Assembly (NCBI GenBank): GCA_963666415.2 | Contig: CAXXPD010000003.1 | Span: forward strand, 3,534,001 to 3,598,000 | Length of the DNA stretch: 64,000 nt | DNA from: Bin87 sp963666415 | GTDB taxonomy: Bacteria > Chloroflexota > Dehalococcoidia > Lucifugimonadales > UBA3495 | Direction of reading: 5' to 3' | Part shown: positions 7,830 to 16,869 of the stretch, in pieces | How positions within the stretch are numbered: position 1 is the first letter of the stretch | Layout: each line of letters starts with the position of its first letter | The notes under the pieces: model-generated | Seen by the model: the letters and a program-made list of their open reading frames with translations, nothing else | The model's database searches: none | Told to the model about the DNA's origin: nothing | Made by a program: the position numbers and the translations under genes

Positions 7830-9047
7830 ATGAATCAGCAGGAGTTTCCGGCCGGGCCGTTGGTGGGGGTGAAGGTGCTGGATTTGACGCAGATTATGGC
7901 GGGGCCGATGTGCACGATGCTGCTAGCCGATATGGGCGCCAACGTCATCAAGATCGAGCGGCCGGGCAGCGGGGACGACACGCGGCGCATGGGGAGTCGG
8001 TATGAGAACGGGTTCGCCGCCGGCTTTCTGGCGCTGAACCGAAACAAGCGGAGCATTGCGCTGGATCTGCGCTCGGACGAGGGCAAGGGTGTGTTTCGTC
8101 GCATGGTGGAGACGGCGGACATTGTGGCGGAGAACTTCCGTCCCGGGGTGATGGACCGGTTGGGGTTGGGTTACGATGAGCTGTCGCAGATCAACCCGAG
8201 ACTCGTCTACGCCAGCATCTCGGGTTTTGGCGGGAGCGGGCCGTACCGCAATCGGGGCGGGTTCGACCTGGTGGCCCAGGGGATGAGCGGGTTGATGAGT
8301 ATCACCGGGTTCCCCGGCGGCCCGCCGGCGAAGGTGGGAGTGCCCATCACCGATATCGGGGCCGGCAGTTTCACGGCCTTTGGCATCCTGGCGGCGTACA
8401 TCCACGCCCAGCGCACGGGTCAGGGCCAGCAGGTGGATGCGTCGCTGCTGGAGGCTGGAATAGCGTTCACGGTGTGGGAGTCGGCGGAGTATTTTGCCAT
8501 CGGGGAGATTCCCGGGCCGCTGGGTTCTGCGCACCGGGTCAACGCGCCCTACCAGGCGCTGCGCACCAGCGACGGCTACATCAACATCGGAGCGGCATCG
8601 CAACCGACGTGGGAGCAGTATTGCCGCGCCATCGGGCAGGACGCGCTCATCGAGGATCCGCGTTACAAGGAGTCCAGCGACCGCAAGGCACGTGAGGAGG
8701 AACTGGCGGCATTGCTGGAAGAGATCATGATGAAACACTCTACAGACTATTGGATGGAGTTGTTGGAGTCTGCCGGAGTGGTCGCGGGCCCGATATATGA
8801 CATGGCGCAGGTGTATGACAATGAGCAGGTGTTGGCGCGGGAGATGAAGGTTACGCTCCAGGATGACGAGATGGGAGAGTTGCAGAACATTGGGGTGCCG
8901 GTGAAACTGTCGGCTACGCCGGGAAGCATTCGGCATCGGGGGCCGGGCCGGGGCGAGCACACCCGGGCGATACTGGGAGAGTTTGGGTATTCGGAAGCCG
9001 AGGTGGACGGGCTGGTGGATGGTGCGGTCGTGGGGATCGGTCAGTAG
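7830..9047 (+). CDS. CaiB/BaiF family class III CoA-transferase
   Basis: 405 residues from the ATG at 7830, preceded by GAGGAG at good spacing. It moves CoA between an acyl-CoA and a free carboxylic acid through an aspartyl-CoA intermediate. Visible are VLDLTQIMAGPMCTMLLADMG (residues 15-36), VIKIERP, LNRNKRSIALDL, and RGGFDLVAQGMSGLM near 150 containing the catalytic aspartate after the GGF turn. The C-terminal RHRGPGRGEHTRAILGEFGY is also typical. The substrate cannot be read from sequence. It stands alone, with no neighbouring dehydrogenase or racemase. Confidence 0.9.
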   Translation: MNQQEFPAGPLVGVKVLDLTQIMAGPMCTMLLADMGANVIKIERPGSGDDTRRMGSRYENGFAAGFLALNRNKRSIALDLRSDEGKGVFRRMVETADIVAENFRPGVMDRLGLGYDELSQINPRLVYASISGFGGSGPYRNRGGFDLVAQGMSGLMSITGFPGGPPAKVGVPITDIGAGSFTAFGILAAYIHAQRTGQGQQVDASLLEAGIAFTVWESAEYFAIGEIPGPLGSAHRVNAPYQALRTSDGYINIGAASQPTWEQYCRAIGQDALIEDPRYKESSDRKAREEELAALLEEIMMKHSTDYWMELLESAGVVAGPIYDMAQVYDNEQVLAREMKVTLQDDEMGELQNIGVPVKLSATPGSIRHRGPGRGEHTRAILGEFGYSEAEVDGLVDGAVVGIGQ

Positions 9048-9073
9048 AGGGACAACGTGATTACATAGGGCAC

Positions 9074-9313
9074 ATGGGTAGACGGAAAATTTCCGTGTGG
9101 GTGCTGGTCGCTCGAGCGCTGAATCTCGCAACGTTCATGTTGGTCTGCACAGTAATTCTTAGCGGGGGAATCGTCGTGGGGACCGCGACTGCTTGGAATT
9201 ATTTGCCAGAGGAGAGTAGGAAAAATCCCGACGCCAATACGGCCTTTGCGTTGCTCCTGGTCTTATTTCTCTTCTTATTGAGCCTTTTCCCGTTGTTCGA
9301 GTGGTGGTCTCGA
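9074..9313 (+). pseudogene. Small membrane protein, 3' end cut off by IS701-like insertion
   Basis: Eighty codons starting MGRRKISVWVLVARALNLAT with two hydrophobic segments (about residues 14-38 and 57-75). The frame is interrupted exactly after an arginine codon CGA that became the target duplication of the IS701-like element. On the far side (12778) the frame continues CGA-GGC-TCA-GGA and runs into the 133-bp tandem repeats. No family recognised. Confidence 0.55.
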
Positions 9314-9382
9314 CTTTGTACAAAAGCTAGATAAATTATAAGAACAGGGTAAGCTCGACCAAATCACCAAAAGAGGTCGAGT

Positions 9383-10765
9383 ATGCCTACCCTGCCCGCA
9401 GTCATGGCAACCCTGCTGCTGCCCTTTGAGCACCTGTTTGACCCCAGGACCTGGCGCAAAGCCCAACTCCTGGCCATGGGAGCGATCCTGTCTCCCGGCA
9501 AGCGCACCGTGTCCTCCGCCCTCAACATCCTGGGGATTGGGCAGCACGGCGACTTCGCCATCTATCACCACGTGCTCAACCGTGCCCGATGGTCGCCGCT
9601 GCAACTGAGCCGGGTGCTGTTGCTGCTGGTGGCCGGGCGCCTTGGTTCATCCACCGAGCCGTTGGTGTTCGGCATTGACGAGACGGTGGAACGACGCTGG
9701 GGCCGGAAGATTGCGGCCAAGGGACGGTATCGGGATCCGGTGCGGTCCAAGGACGACCAGGTGGTGATGACCCCCGGATTGCAATGGGTGAGCCTGATGT
9801 TGCTGACGCGTATCGGATGGGCGGGTCGACACTGGGCGCTACCGTTTTTGACCGCGCTGGTGGTGTCGGCCCGCTACGACCGGCGCAAAGGTCGCCGGCA
9901 CAAGACGTTCACCGACTACGCCCAGCAGATGCTGGTCTGCCTGCGCCGGTGGCTGCCGGACCGGGACCTGGTGGTGGTGGCCGATGGCGGCTACGCCAAG
10001 CGCGAGTTCCTGCGGCATTGCCAGAGTATGTCAAAGCCGATTGTCGTCGTCACCAAACTGCGCAAGGACGCGTCCCGGTACCAGCCCGCGCCACCGCGGC
10101 GGCCCGGCCAGATCGGGCGGCCCCGGGTGGTCGGCGCGCGATTGCCCAGTCCCACGGCGGTGCTGGACGATCCCGCTACACAATGGATTCCCTACCGCGC
10201 CACCGGTTCCGACGGCAGTACCGCCATGGTCGAGCTCGCTTCGGGCGTGGCGCTGTGGTACCACGGCGGGCCGCCGCGCCTTCCCATACGTTGGGTCGTC
10301 ATCAGATACCTGGAGGAGCGCCGCGGGCCCTATGCTTTGCTATGCACCGACACCGAGGCGGAACCCCTGCGGATACTGCAGTGGTATCTGCTGCGCTGGC
10401 AGGTCGAGGTGACCTTTGAGGAGCTGCGGGCTCACCTGGGCGTGGAAACCCAGCGCCAGTGGTCGGAACGAGCCATCGCCCGAACCACCCCCGCGCTCTT
10501 TGGCCTGTTCAGCGTGGTGACGCTGGCAGCGGATATCCTGATCGAACAGCGTGGCGGCATGGCGCCGCGCACCGCGGCGTGGTATGACAAAACCAGCCCT
10601 TCCTTCGCCGACGCCATCGCCCTGGTCAGACGACACCTCTGGGTGCAGCAGGGAACTTTTATGCCGTCCGAGCGCGAGCACGAATCGATAAAAGTCCCGC
10701 GCCTCTTGTACCACAGGATGCTCGACACGCTAGTACTGTTGCCAGGTAGATTTGTAAGAATATAA
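9383..10765 (+). pseudogene. IS701-like transposase, full-length core, last residues replaced by IS630
   Basis: 460 codons beginning MPTLPAVMATLLLPFEHLF, with the full DDE_5-type core: GIDETVERRWGRKI near residue 95, VVVADGGYAKREFLRHC near 205, and VEVTFEELRAHLGVETQRQW near 365. The natural C-terminus (LDTLAYAA) is replaced after LDTL by ten residues read from the inserted IS630 at 10733. Whether this inactivates the enzyme is unclear, since only four native residues are lost. The nested insertions separate the gene from its right end by an extra 2 kb. Confidence 0.8.
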
Positions 10766-11940
10766 GAAAGCAGCCATACTGGGGCATGATCTTTGTGTGA
10801 GGAAGTGCCCAGCCATGGCTGCCATCAAGTATAAAGTAGAGTTGACCGAGGCCGAACGCTCCCGTCTCAATGAGGTGTCCCAGCGAGGCAAGGCGTCAGT
10901 GCGCACCGTGAAGCGTGCGCTGTCGCTGCTCAAGGCTGACCAGGGGCTTCGGGACCGTGAGATAGCCGATGTGCTGTTGGTCAACGCGGCCACGGTCGCC
11001 AGAGCGCGGAAGCGGTACGTGGAGGAAGGACTTGAGGCCGCCATCAATGAGCGACCGCGGCCGGGCCAGGAGCGCAAGCTGGACGGCAAGCAGGAAGCGC
11101 ACCTGATCGCCTTCGCGTGCCGCGCCGCGCCCGCAGGGCACACGCACTGGACACTCCAGTTGTTGGCCGACCAGGTGGTGGAGTTGGAGTTTGCCGAGAG
11201 CATCTCCCTGGAGACGGTGCGCCAGATACTCAAAAAAACGAACTCAAGCCCTGGAAGAAGAAAGAGTGGTGTATCCCCAAGGTGAGCGGGGAGTTCGTGG
11301 CGCGGATGGAGGACGTGCTGGACCTGTACCAACCGGAGTACAATCCGGAGCGTCCGGTAGTGTGTTTCGACGAGACCTCCAGGCAATTGACTGGGGAGGT
11401 GCGTCCGCCCATCGAGGCTGCCCCCGGACGGGTGGCACGCTATGACACCGAGTACCAGCGAAACGGGATCCGGAACCTGTTCATGATCTGCGAGCCGAAG
11501 GGTGGATGGAGACATGTGGAGGTGACCGAGCGCCGCACTGCCGTGGACTTCGCGCACCAGATGCGGTGGCTGGTGGACGAGGCCTACCCTGATGCCGAGG
11601 TGGTCAGGCTGGTACTGGACAACCTCAACACCCACAAGCTCGGCTCGCTCTACGAAGCATTTGAGCCGTGCGAAGCTCGGCGCATCGCCCAACGCCTCGA
11701 GTTTCATTACACTCCTACGCATGGCAGCTGGCTGAACATGGCTGAGATCGAGTTGAGCGTCTTCAGCAGAGGGTGTCTGAACCGCCGTATCAGCGATGAG
11801 CCGGAGCTGCGGCGAGAGGTTGCGGCGCTCGAACGCGAGCGCAACGCAGCAAAATCAGCCATAGACTGGCGGTTTACCACCCAAGATGCTCGCCGTAAGC
11901 TCCAGCATATCTACCCTACAAAACCAGATTGACACGGTAC
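10733..11940 (+). mobile_element. IS630-family element, copy 1
   Basis: 1,208 bp flanked by TA (10731-10732 and 11941-11942), the invariant IS630/Tc1 target. The ends GTACTGTTGCCAGG and (reverse complement) GTACCGTGTCAATC are imperfect inverted repeats. Inserted in the last codons of the IS701-like transposase. A second copy at 49821-51043 is 15 bp longer. Confidence 0.92.
10815..11932 (+). CDS. IS630-family transposase, two frames joined by -1 frameshift
   Basis: The first frame (10815-11285) encodes the HTH part: MAAIKYKVELTEAERSRLNE, then LRDREIADVLLVNAATVARA. At 11232-11238 a run of seven A followed by CG allows a -1 slip into the second frame, which reads NELKPWKKKEWCIPKV and the DDE domain: VVCFDETSRQLTG, LVLDNLNTHKLGSLYEAF and FHYTPTHGSWLNMAEIEL, holding the three catalytic acidic residues. 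The same run of seven is in the second copy, so the shift is probably programmed and not damage. Fusion length is about 370 residues, normal for the family. Confidence 0.88.
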
Positions 11941-11943
11941 TAG

Positions 11944-12748
11944 GTTGTGTTGACATTTCACCGTAGCCAGATGAGAGCGGCGGTGAAATGCAGGAAGCCC
12001 AGGTATCTGGTGTCCAGCTTCTCAAACCGGGAGAAGATCCGGCGATAGTGCTTGATCTTGTTGATGAAACATTCCACCAGATGACGCTCCCGGTACAGAT
12101 GCCGGTCATAGTCGGCGGGTGCCTTGCGGTTCGAGCGGGGCGGAATGACCGGCATCATACCCAGTTCCAGGATGTGCTGGCGAAACTCCTGGGCATCGTA
12201 CCCTTTGTCGGCCAGTACGTGCTCGCCAGCATAACCGGCGATTAACTCCTCCGCCTGGGTGATGTCGTGCTGTTGCCCGCCGGTCAGGATGAATCGCAAG
12301 GGGTTGCCCAAGCCGTCCACGCTCACGTGAATCTTGGTGCTGAACCCGCCGCGGCTCCGGCCCAGGGCCTGGGCCGCCTGGCCACCCTTTTTGGGGGAGC
12401 TCCCGCCGCGCAAGGGTGCGCCCGGACCACCGTGCTGTCGATGATCAGGTATTCCAGATCCGCGTCGTCGCAGAAATGTTGATGCATTTGTGCCCAGACG
12501 CCTTGGTCAGTCCAACGGGCGAATCGTTTGTAGACGCTGTTCCAGTTCCCGTATTCGGCTGGCAGCAGTCGCCATTGGGCCCCAGAGCGGTTAATCCATA
12601 AGACGGCCTCGACAAAACGCCGGCAATCCGCTTCCTGGCCAACGTACAGGCCGGTGCAGCCACGCAAGAAATCGAGAATCCTGGCCCACTGTTCTGGTGA
12701 TAATCTGATGTTTGACATACGGCCATTATAATGAAATGTCAACACGCC
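11944..12748 (-). mobile_element. IS5-family element
   Basis: 805 bp between two copies of CTAG (11940-11943, 12749-12752), with inverted ends GTTGTGTTGACATTTCA and GGCGTGTTGACATTTCA. It is inserted at the right boundary of IS630, using the CTAG partly formed by that element's TA duplication, so it is the youngest of this stack. Confidence 0.88.
11958..12718 (-). CDS. IS5-family (IS427/IS1031-type) transposase, two overlapping frames
   Basis: First frame from MSNIRLSPEQWARILDFLRG (12718) contains the DUF4096-type N-terminus and LEYLIIDSTVVRAHPCAAG with the first catalytic aspartate. The second frame supplies GRSRGGFSTKIHVSVDGLGN, VLADKGYDAQEFRQHI with the second aspartate, and VECFINKIKHYRRIFSRFEK with the glutamate. 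The frames meet at a C5A5 tract near 12390, a normal programmed-shift site in this group. Length and motifs look intact. Confidence 0.85.
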
Positions 12749-12813
12749 CTAGCCTATGCCGCTTGATTGTACAAAGCCGAGGCTCAGGAAGAGCGTGGAA
12801 ATCTATTTGGATG

Positions 12814-13370
12814 GACGATCGAAAGACCCTGAGGAGTGACCCAGGGCCTTTCGATTATCGGAACGTAGCGGTCGAGGGTGAGCTGGCGACAGCGTTGGTC
12901 GATACGGCTACGAGATTGCCGCGCTACGCTCGCAATGACATTAGGGGACGATCGAAAGACCCTGAGGAGTGGCCCAAGGCCTTTCGATTATCGGAACGTA
13001 GCGGTCGAGGGTGAGCTGGCGACAGCGTTGGTCGATACGGCTACGAGATTGCCGCGCTACGCTCGCAATGACATTAGGGGACGATCGAAAGACCCTGAGG
13101 AGTGGCCCAGGGCCTTTCGATTATCGGAACGTAGCGGTCAAGGGTGAGCTGGCGACAGCGTTGGTCGATACGGCTACGAGATTGCCGCGCTACGCTCGCA
13201 ATGACATTAGGGGACGATCGAAAGACCCTGAGGAGTGGCCCAGGGCCTTTCGATTATCGGAACGTAGCGGTCAAGGGTGAGCTGGCGACAGCGTTGGTCG
13301 ATACAGCTACGAGATTGCCGCGCTACGCTCGCAATGACATTAGGGGACGATCGAAAGACCCTGAGGAGTG
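12814..13370 (+). repeat. 133-bp tandem repeat, four full units plus 25 bp
   Basis: Units start at 12814, 12947, 13080 and 13213, with a partial fifth at 13346. They are nearly identical. Each begins with GACGATCGAAAGACCCTG and contains CGAAAG...CTTTCG, a strong hairpin of about 12 bp stem. Each ends with CGCTCGCAATGACATTAGGG. 133 is not a multiple of three, so the open frames across it change from unit to unit and are not coding. A single diverged unit lies at 38169-38291. Confidence 0.93.
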
Positions 13371-13417
13371 ACAGGAGGGCATCGGGAATTACATAATGCC
13401 CGTGATATACTGCTCGA

Positions 13418-13888
13418 GTGTGTACGCAGGGAAATCGGCCTCTGGTGGGCGTGGGTGTGGTGTTTGTGAGAGGCGGCCGGGTTTTCCTGGCGGAACGGCG
13501 CGGTTCTCACGGGGCGGCCACCTGGGGTTCAGCCGGGGGTAATCTGGAGTTTGGCGAGACTCTGGAAAATTGCGCCCGCCGGGAAGCACAGGAAGAGTTG
13601 GGAGTGATTGTGGGCGGGCTGCGGGCACTGTGCCTGAGCAACATCATCGAGTATGGCCGCCACTATGTGGATGTGGAGTTTCTGGGAGAAATTGGCGACC
13701 AGGAGCCGGCGCCGACGGCGGACGACGGGTCATTTGGCGACTATGGTTGGTTTCCGCTGCGCGATCCGCCGGAACCGCTGTTCGAGCCGATGCGCGTTGC
13801 CATCGACAGTCTGTTGTCCGGCCAGTGGTACTGCGGCGGTGATGAAGTCGTCGACCGCGGCCAGGACCGTGGTCGGTCGGAGAACTGA
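13418..13888 (+). CDS. NUDIX hydrolase, MutT/NUDT15-like
   Basis: About 156 residues. The NUDIX box is clear at GGNLEFGETLENCARREAQE-ELG (residues 41-64), with the REUXEE glutamates that bind metal. VFLAERRGSHGAATWGSAGG before it resembles nucleotide-pool sanitising enzymes of the NUDT15/MTH1 type, and IIEYGRHYVDVEFLGEIGD follows. It probably hydrolyses a modified nucleoside triphosphate, but the substrate is not determinable. The start is uncertain: GTG at 13418 is the first in frame, just after the tandem repeat, and no strong ribosome-binding site is visible. Confidence 0.85.
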   Translation: MCTQGNRPLVGVGVVFVRGGRVFLAERRGSHGAATWGSAGGNLEFGETLENCARREAQEELGVIVGGLRALCLSNIIEYGRHYVDVEFLGEIGDQEPAPTADDGSFGDYGWFPLRDPPEPLFEPMRVAIDSLLSGQWYCGGDEVVDRGQDRGRSEN

Positions 13889-14004
13889 GCCCTTTGGCCA
13901 ACCGTAAATGTGTTATCCAGACGTACCGACAGCGCCAAACGCAGTCTCGCTGTCCCAACGTAATCGCAGCAAGAGTCGAGATAGGCTCGCACCGGGGGTG
14001 AATC

Positions 14005-14670
14005 TTGGCGGCTAAAAAAGGTCGGGGTCTATTGATGGTTTACGTTGACGTGGCGGAGGAGCACGCTGACGAATTTAACCGGTGGTATGACGAGGAACAC
14101 ATCCCGGAGCGGTTGGCCATTCCCGGAGTGCTGAATGCGGCGCGGTACGTGGCGGTGCGCGGCGGGCCGAAATACTTGGCCTGCTACGAGATTGACACAC
14201 CGGAAACCTGGTATTCGGATGCGTGGCAGTATCACCTGACCAACCCGACCGAATGGTCGCAGAGGATGTCGCCCGGTGTGATCGGCGTCAACTACGTGCG
14301 GAACCTATACCGGATGTTGTATCCAGCGGACGTGCCGGAGGAGACTGCCAACTCGGAGATGGCGCCGGCCCTGCTGGTGGGCCGGATGGAGGTTGCGGCG
14401 GGGCTGGACGATGCGTTTAACGCTGCCTACGATGCGGAACGACTGCCGTTGTATTACAGCATACCGGGCTACATAAGGGGTCGACGGTGGGAAGCGGTGA
14501 TGGGCGAAACCAAATACACTACTGTGCACGAATGTATTGACCCAGAGGTTGCGGACAGCGCAGAATGGCAGGCGGTGCGCGACACGGTTACACCCCAGTG
14601 GAACGCGGAGGTACAACCCAAGATGCAATTTGCGGCGGGTTCGCCCGGGGTTTACCGGCGAATTCTGTGA
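14005..14670 (+). CDS. Two-domain ferredoxin-like (dimeric alpha-beta barrel) protein of unknown function
   Basis: 221 residues. The start is TTG at 14005, supported by GGGGGTG a few bases upstream. Two similar halves are visible: LLMVYVDVAEEHADEFNRWY followed by EHIPERLAIPGVLNAARYVA, and LLVGRMEVAAGLDDAFNAAY followed by ERLPLYYSIPGYIRGRRWEA. This duplicated pattern is seen in EthD-like/DUF4286-like dimeric alpha-beta barrel proteins, several of which act on small aromatic substrates. No catalytic residue can be assigned. It lies upstream of gyrB in the same direction, separated by about 170 bp with its own promoter signal. Confidence 0.6.
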   Translation: MAAKKGRGLLMVYVDVAEEHADEFNRWYDEEHIPERLAIPGVLNAARYVAVRGGPKYLACYEIDTPETWYSDAWQYHLTNPTEWSQRMSPGVIGVNYVRNLYRMLYPADVPEETANSEMAPALLVGRMEVAAGLDDAFNAAYDAERLPLYYSIPGYIRGRRWEAVMGETKYTTVHECIDPEVADSAEWQAVRDTVTPQWNAEVQPKMQFAAGSPGVYRRIL

Positions 14671-14731
14671 TTTTGGACACTTTTGGTCAAATCGTGCATC
14701 TTGTTCTATAGCGTCAAGACCGGGCATCAGG

Positions 14732-14737
14732 TATAAT
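14732..14737 (+). promoter_or_regulatory. Candidate -10 box for gyrB
   Basis: Perfect TATAAT 105 bp upstream of the gyrB ATG. No good -35 hexamer is seen at 17 bp spacing, so this is tentative. Confidence 0.4.
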
Positions 14738-14842
14738 AAAGGTTGTAAATCTACCAAATATTGTGTCCGCGATGCCATGCCAATCCAGCATACATATGTG
14801 CATCGCCGACCCGGTTCGCAATTGCGGAGACTTCATAATATT

Positions 14843-16816
14843 ATGACACAACAAGTTCCAACAATCGGCACGGCGCAGTCATCTGATTACACTTCCGACA
14901 ATATACAGGTGCTGAAAGGATTGGAAGCCGTCCGGGTGCGGCCGGGAATGTACATTGGCAGCACCGGGGTTGACGGCCTGCATCATCTCATCAAAGAGTT
15001 GCTGGATAATGCCGTGGACGAGGCGCTAGCCGGACACTGCGACCGGATTGACCTGCACATCGCGCCAGACGGCGCAGTTACGGTTACGGACAACGGCCGA
15101 GGCATTCCGGTTGACACGCATTCCGACACCGGGGTGTCTGGCCTGGAAACGGTGATGACGACGCTGCACGCCGGCGGCAAATTCGACGGAGTTGCCTACA
15201 AGGTGTCGGGCGGCCTGCACGGGGTTGGCGCGTCGGTAGTGAACGCGCTGGCATCGCATCTGCACGCCGAAGTGTGTCGCGGCGGGATCCGGTACACGCA
15301 GGATTACGCTCAGGGGATTCCGGTATCCGAGCTGGAGAAACATCAGCGTGTCAACCGGCAGGGCACCACGGTCACGTATTACGCCGACCCGGAGATATTC
15401 CCGGAAATCACCTACGATTTCACCCGCCTGGTGGCTCAGCTGCGGCAAACCGCGTACCTCAACAAGGGGCTGGAGCTTCGCCTGGTGAGCGAGTTCCACG
15501 AAGCAGAGCGCAATGGTGATATTGAGCGATCGTTCTTCTTCGATACCGGCGTTGCGAGCATGGTGCGGAACATCAACCGTAAACGCAACATCGCGATGGC
15601 CGAGCCGTTCTACTACCAGCGCATCGCCGAGGATGCTGACGTGGAGGTGGCCTTCCAGTTTCACCACACCGATGGGCACGACAATCTGGCGGCAGATGAG
15701 CGAACCTTTGCCAACTGTATCCTGACCTCGGAAGGCGGCACGCACCTGGCCGGGTTCCGTTCCGCGCTGACGCGGGTGTTGAACGACTACGCGCGCAAGC
15801 AGAACTTCATCAAGGATCCGAAGGACTCCTTCACCGGAGATGATACGCGTGGCGGCCTCGTTGCCGTTATCAGCGTGAAGCTGGGGGACCCACAGTTTGA
15901 GGGTCAAACGAAAAACAAGTTGAGCAACCCGGAGGTTCGCAGCCGCGTGGAAGCCGCGACCGCCGAGGGACTGACCCGGTTCCTGGAAGAAAACCCCACG
16001 TCGGCCCGGGCCATACTGGAGAAGGTGCAAACCAACCATGCGGCCCGCGAAGCTGCGCGGCGCGCCCGAGACCTGGTGCTCCGGAAGAACGCACTGGACG
16101 GCACGTCCCTGCCGGGCAAACTGGCGGACTGCGCGGAGCGTGATCCGGCCAAGTCAGAGCTGTACATTGTGGAGGGTGAATCCGCCGGCGGGTCAGCCAA
16201 GATGGGTCGCGACCGGCAGTTCCAGGCCATCCTGCCCCTGAAGGGCAAAATCCTGAACGTGGAGCGGTTCCTGGATAAGGTGGAGCGTATTCTCGGCCAC
16301 GAAGAGATTCGGGCAATGATATCGGCGGTGGGCACCGGCGAGGGCGAAGCCTTCGACATTGCCAAGTTGCGCTACCACTACATCATCATCATGACCGATG
16401 CGGACGTTGATGGGTCGCACATCCGCACGCTGATTCTGACTTACTTTTACCGGAGGATGCGGCCGTTGATCGACGGCGGGTTCCTGTATATCGCGCAACC
16501 GCCCTTGTATCGGGTGCAGCGGGGGCGCAACATCGCCTACGCTTACACCGAGGATGAGAAGGAAGCGCTCATGAAGAAGATGTCGACCGCGCGCGCCGAG
16601 CCATCGATACAACGCTACAAGGGTCTGGGTGAGATGAACGCCGACCAGCTTTGGGACACCACTATGAATCCCGAAACGAGGAAGATGCTGCGCGTGTCCG
16701 CCCATGACCTGGCCGAGGCTCACGATGTGTTCGAGATGCTGATGGGCGAACAGGTCGGTCCGCGCAAGAATTTCATCCAGAGCCACGCGACGGAAGTGCG
16801 CAACCTGGACGTTTAG
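14843..16816 (+). CDS. gyrB: DNA gyrase subunit B
   Basis: 657 residues from ATG 14843 (MTQQVPTIGTAQSSDYTSDN). The GHKL ATPase domain shows LLDNAVDEALAGH, VTDNGRGIPVDTH, GGLHGVGASVVNALASHLHA and the QTKNKLSNPEVRS loop with the ATP-contacting lysine. The TOPRIM domain shows YIVEGESAGGSAKMGRDRQF, ILPLKGKILNVE and ITD-like MTDADVDGSHIRTLILTYFY. RYKGLGEMNADQLWDTTMNP closes the protein. Length is that of a typical GyrB without the enterobacterial insertion. Together with GyrA it introduces negative supercoils using ATP. gyrA is not adjacent. An in-frame open stretch upstream to 14537 overlaps another gene and is not used. Confidence 0.97.
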   Translation: MTQQVPTIGTAQSSDYTSDNIQVLKGLEAVRVRPGMYIGSTGVDGLHHLIKELLDNAVDEALAGHCDRIDLHIAPDGAVTVTDNGRGIPVDTHSDTGVSGLETVMTTLHAGGKFDGVAYKVSGGLHGVGASVVNALASHLHAEVCRGGIRYTQDYAQGIPVSELEKHQRVNRQGTTVTYYADPEIFPEITYDFTRLVAQLRQTAYLNKGLELRLVSEFHEAERNGDIERSFFFDTGVASMVRNINRKRNIAMAEPFYYQRIAEDADVEVAFQFHHTDGHDNLAADERTFANCILTSEGGTHLAGFRSALTRVLNDYARKQNFIKDPKDSFTGDDTRGGLVAVISVKLGDPQFEGQTKNKLSNPEVRSRVEAATAEGLTRFLEENPTSARAILEKVQTNHAAREAARRARDLVLRKNALDGTSLPGKLADCAERDPAKSELYIVEGESAGGSAKMGRDRQFQAILPLKGKILNVERFLDKVERILGHEEIRAMISAVGTGEGEAFDIAKLRYHYIIIMTDADVDGSHIRTLILTYFYRRMRPLIDGGFLYIAQPPLYRVQRGRNIAYAYTEDEKEALMKKMSTARAEPSIQRYKGLGEMNADQLWDTTMNPETRKMLRVSAHDLAEAHDVFEMLMGEQVGPRKNFIQSHATEVRNLDV

Positions 16817-16869
16817 AAACCAGTTCCGGACGGCCCGGCGGGAGAATAGCCACGGCTCCAACGGACGAC

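Larger units (their letters stand above)
9314..12777 (+). mobile_element. IS701-like element, copy 2, carrying nested IS630 and IS5
   Basis: Left terminal repeat CTTTGTACAA at 9314 and right end TTGTACAAAGC ending at 12777, flanked by CGA on both sides (9311-9313, 12778-12780). Subtracting IS630 with its TA and IS5 with its CTAG leaves 1,445 bp, exactly copy 1 plus the 186 bp that copy 1 lost. The restored empty site reads CTCGAG, the same palindrome as at copy 1. Confidence 0.88.

Noticed and set aside
12814..13370. Possible CRISPR array
   Set aside because: Units are 133 bp, head to tail, with no unique spacers and no cas genes.
12712..13371. Several open frames of 75-100 codons with repeated peptide sequence
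   Set aside because: They run over the 133-bp tandem repeat. The unit length is not a multiple of three, so each copy is read in another frame. There is no start signal, and they are best explained as noncoding.
14537..14842. In-frame 102-codon extension upstream of gyrB
   Set aside because: It overlaps the end of the preceding gene and a TATAAT promoter box, has no GyrB homology, and ATG 14843 gives the normal N-terminus.
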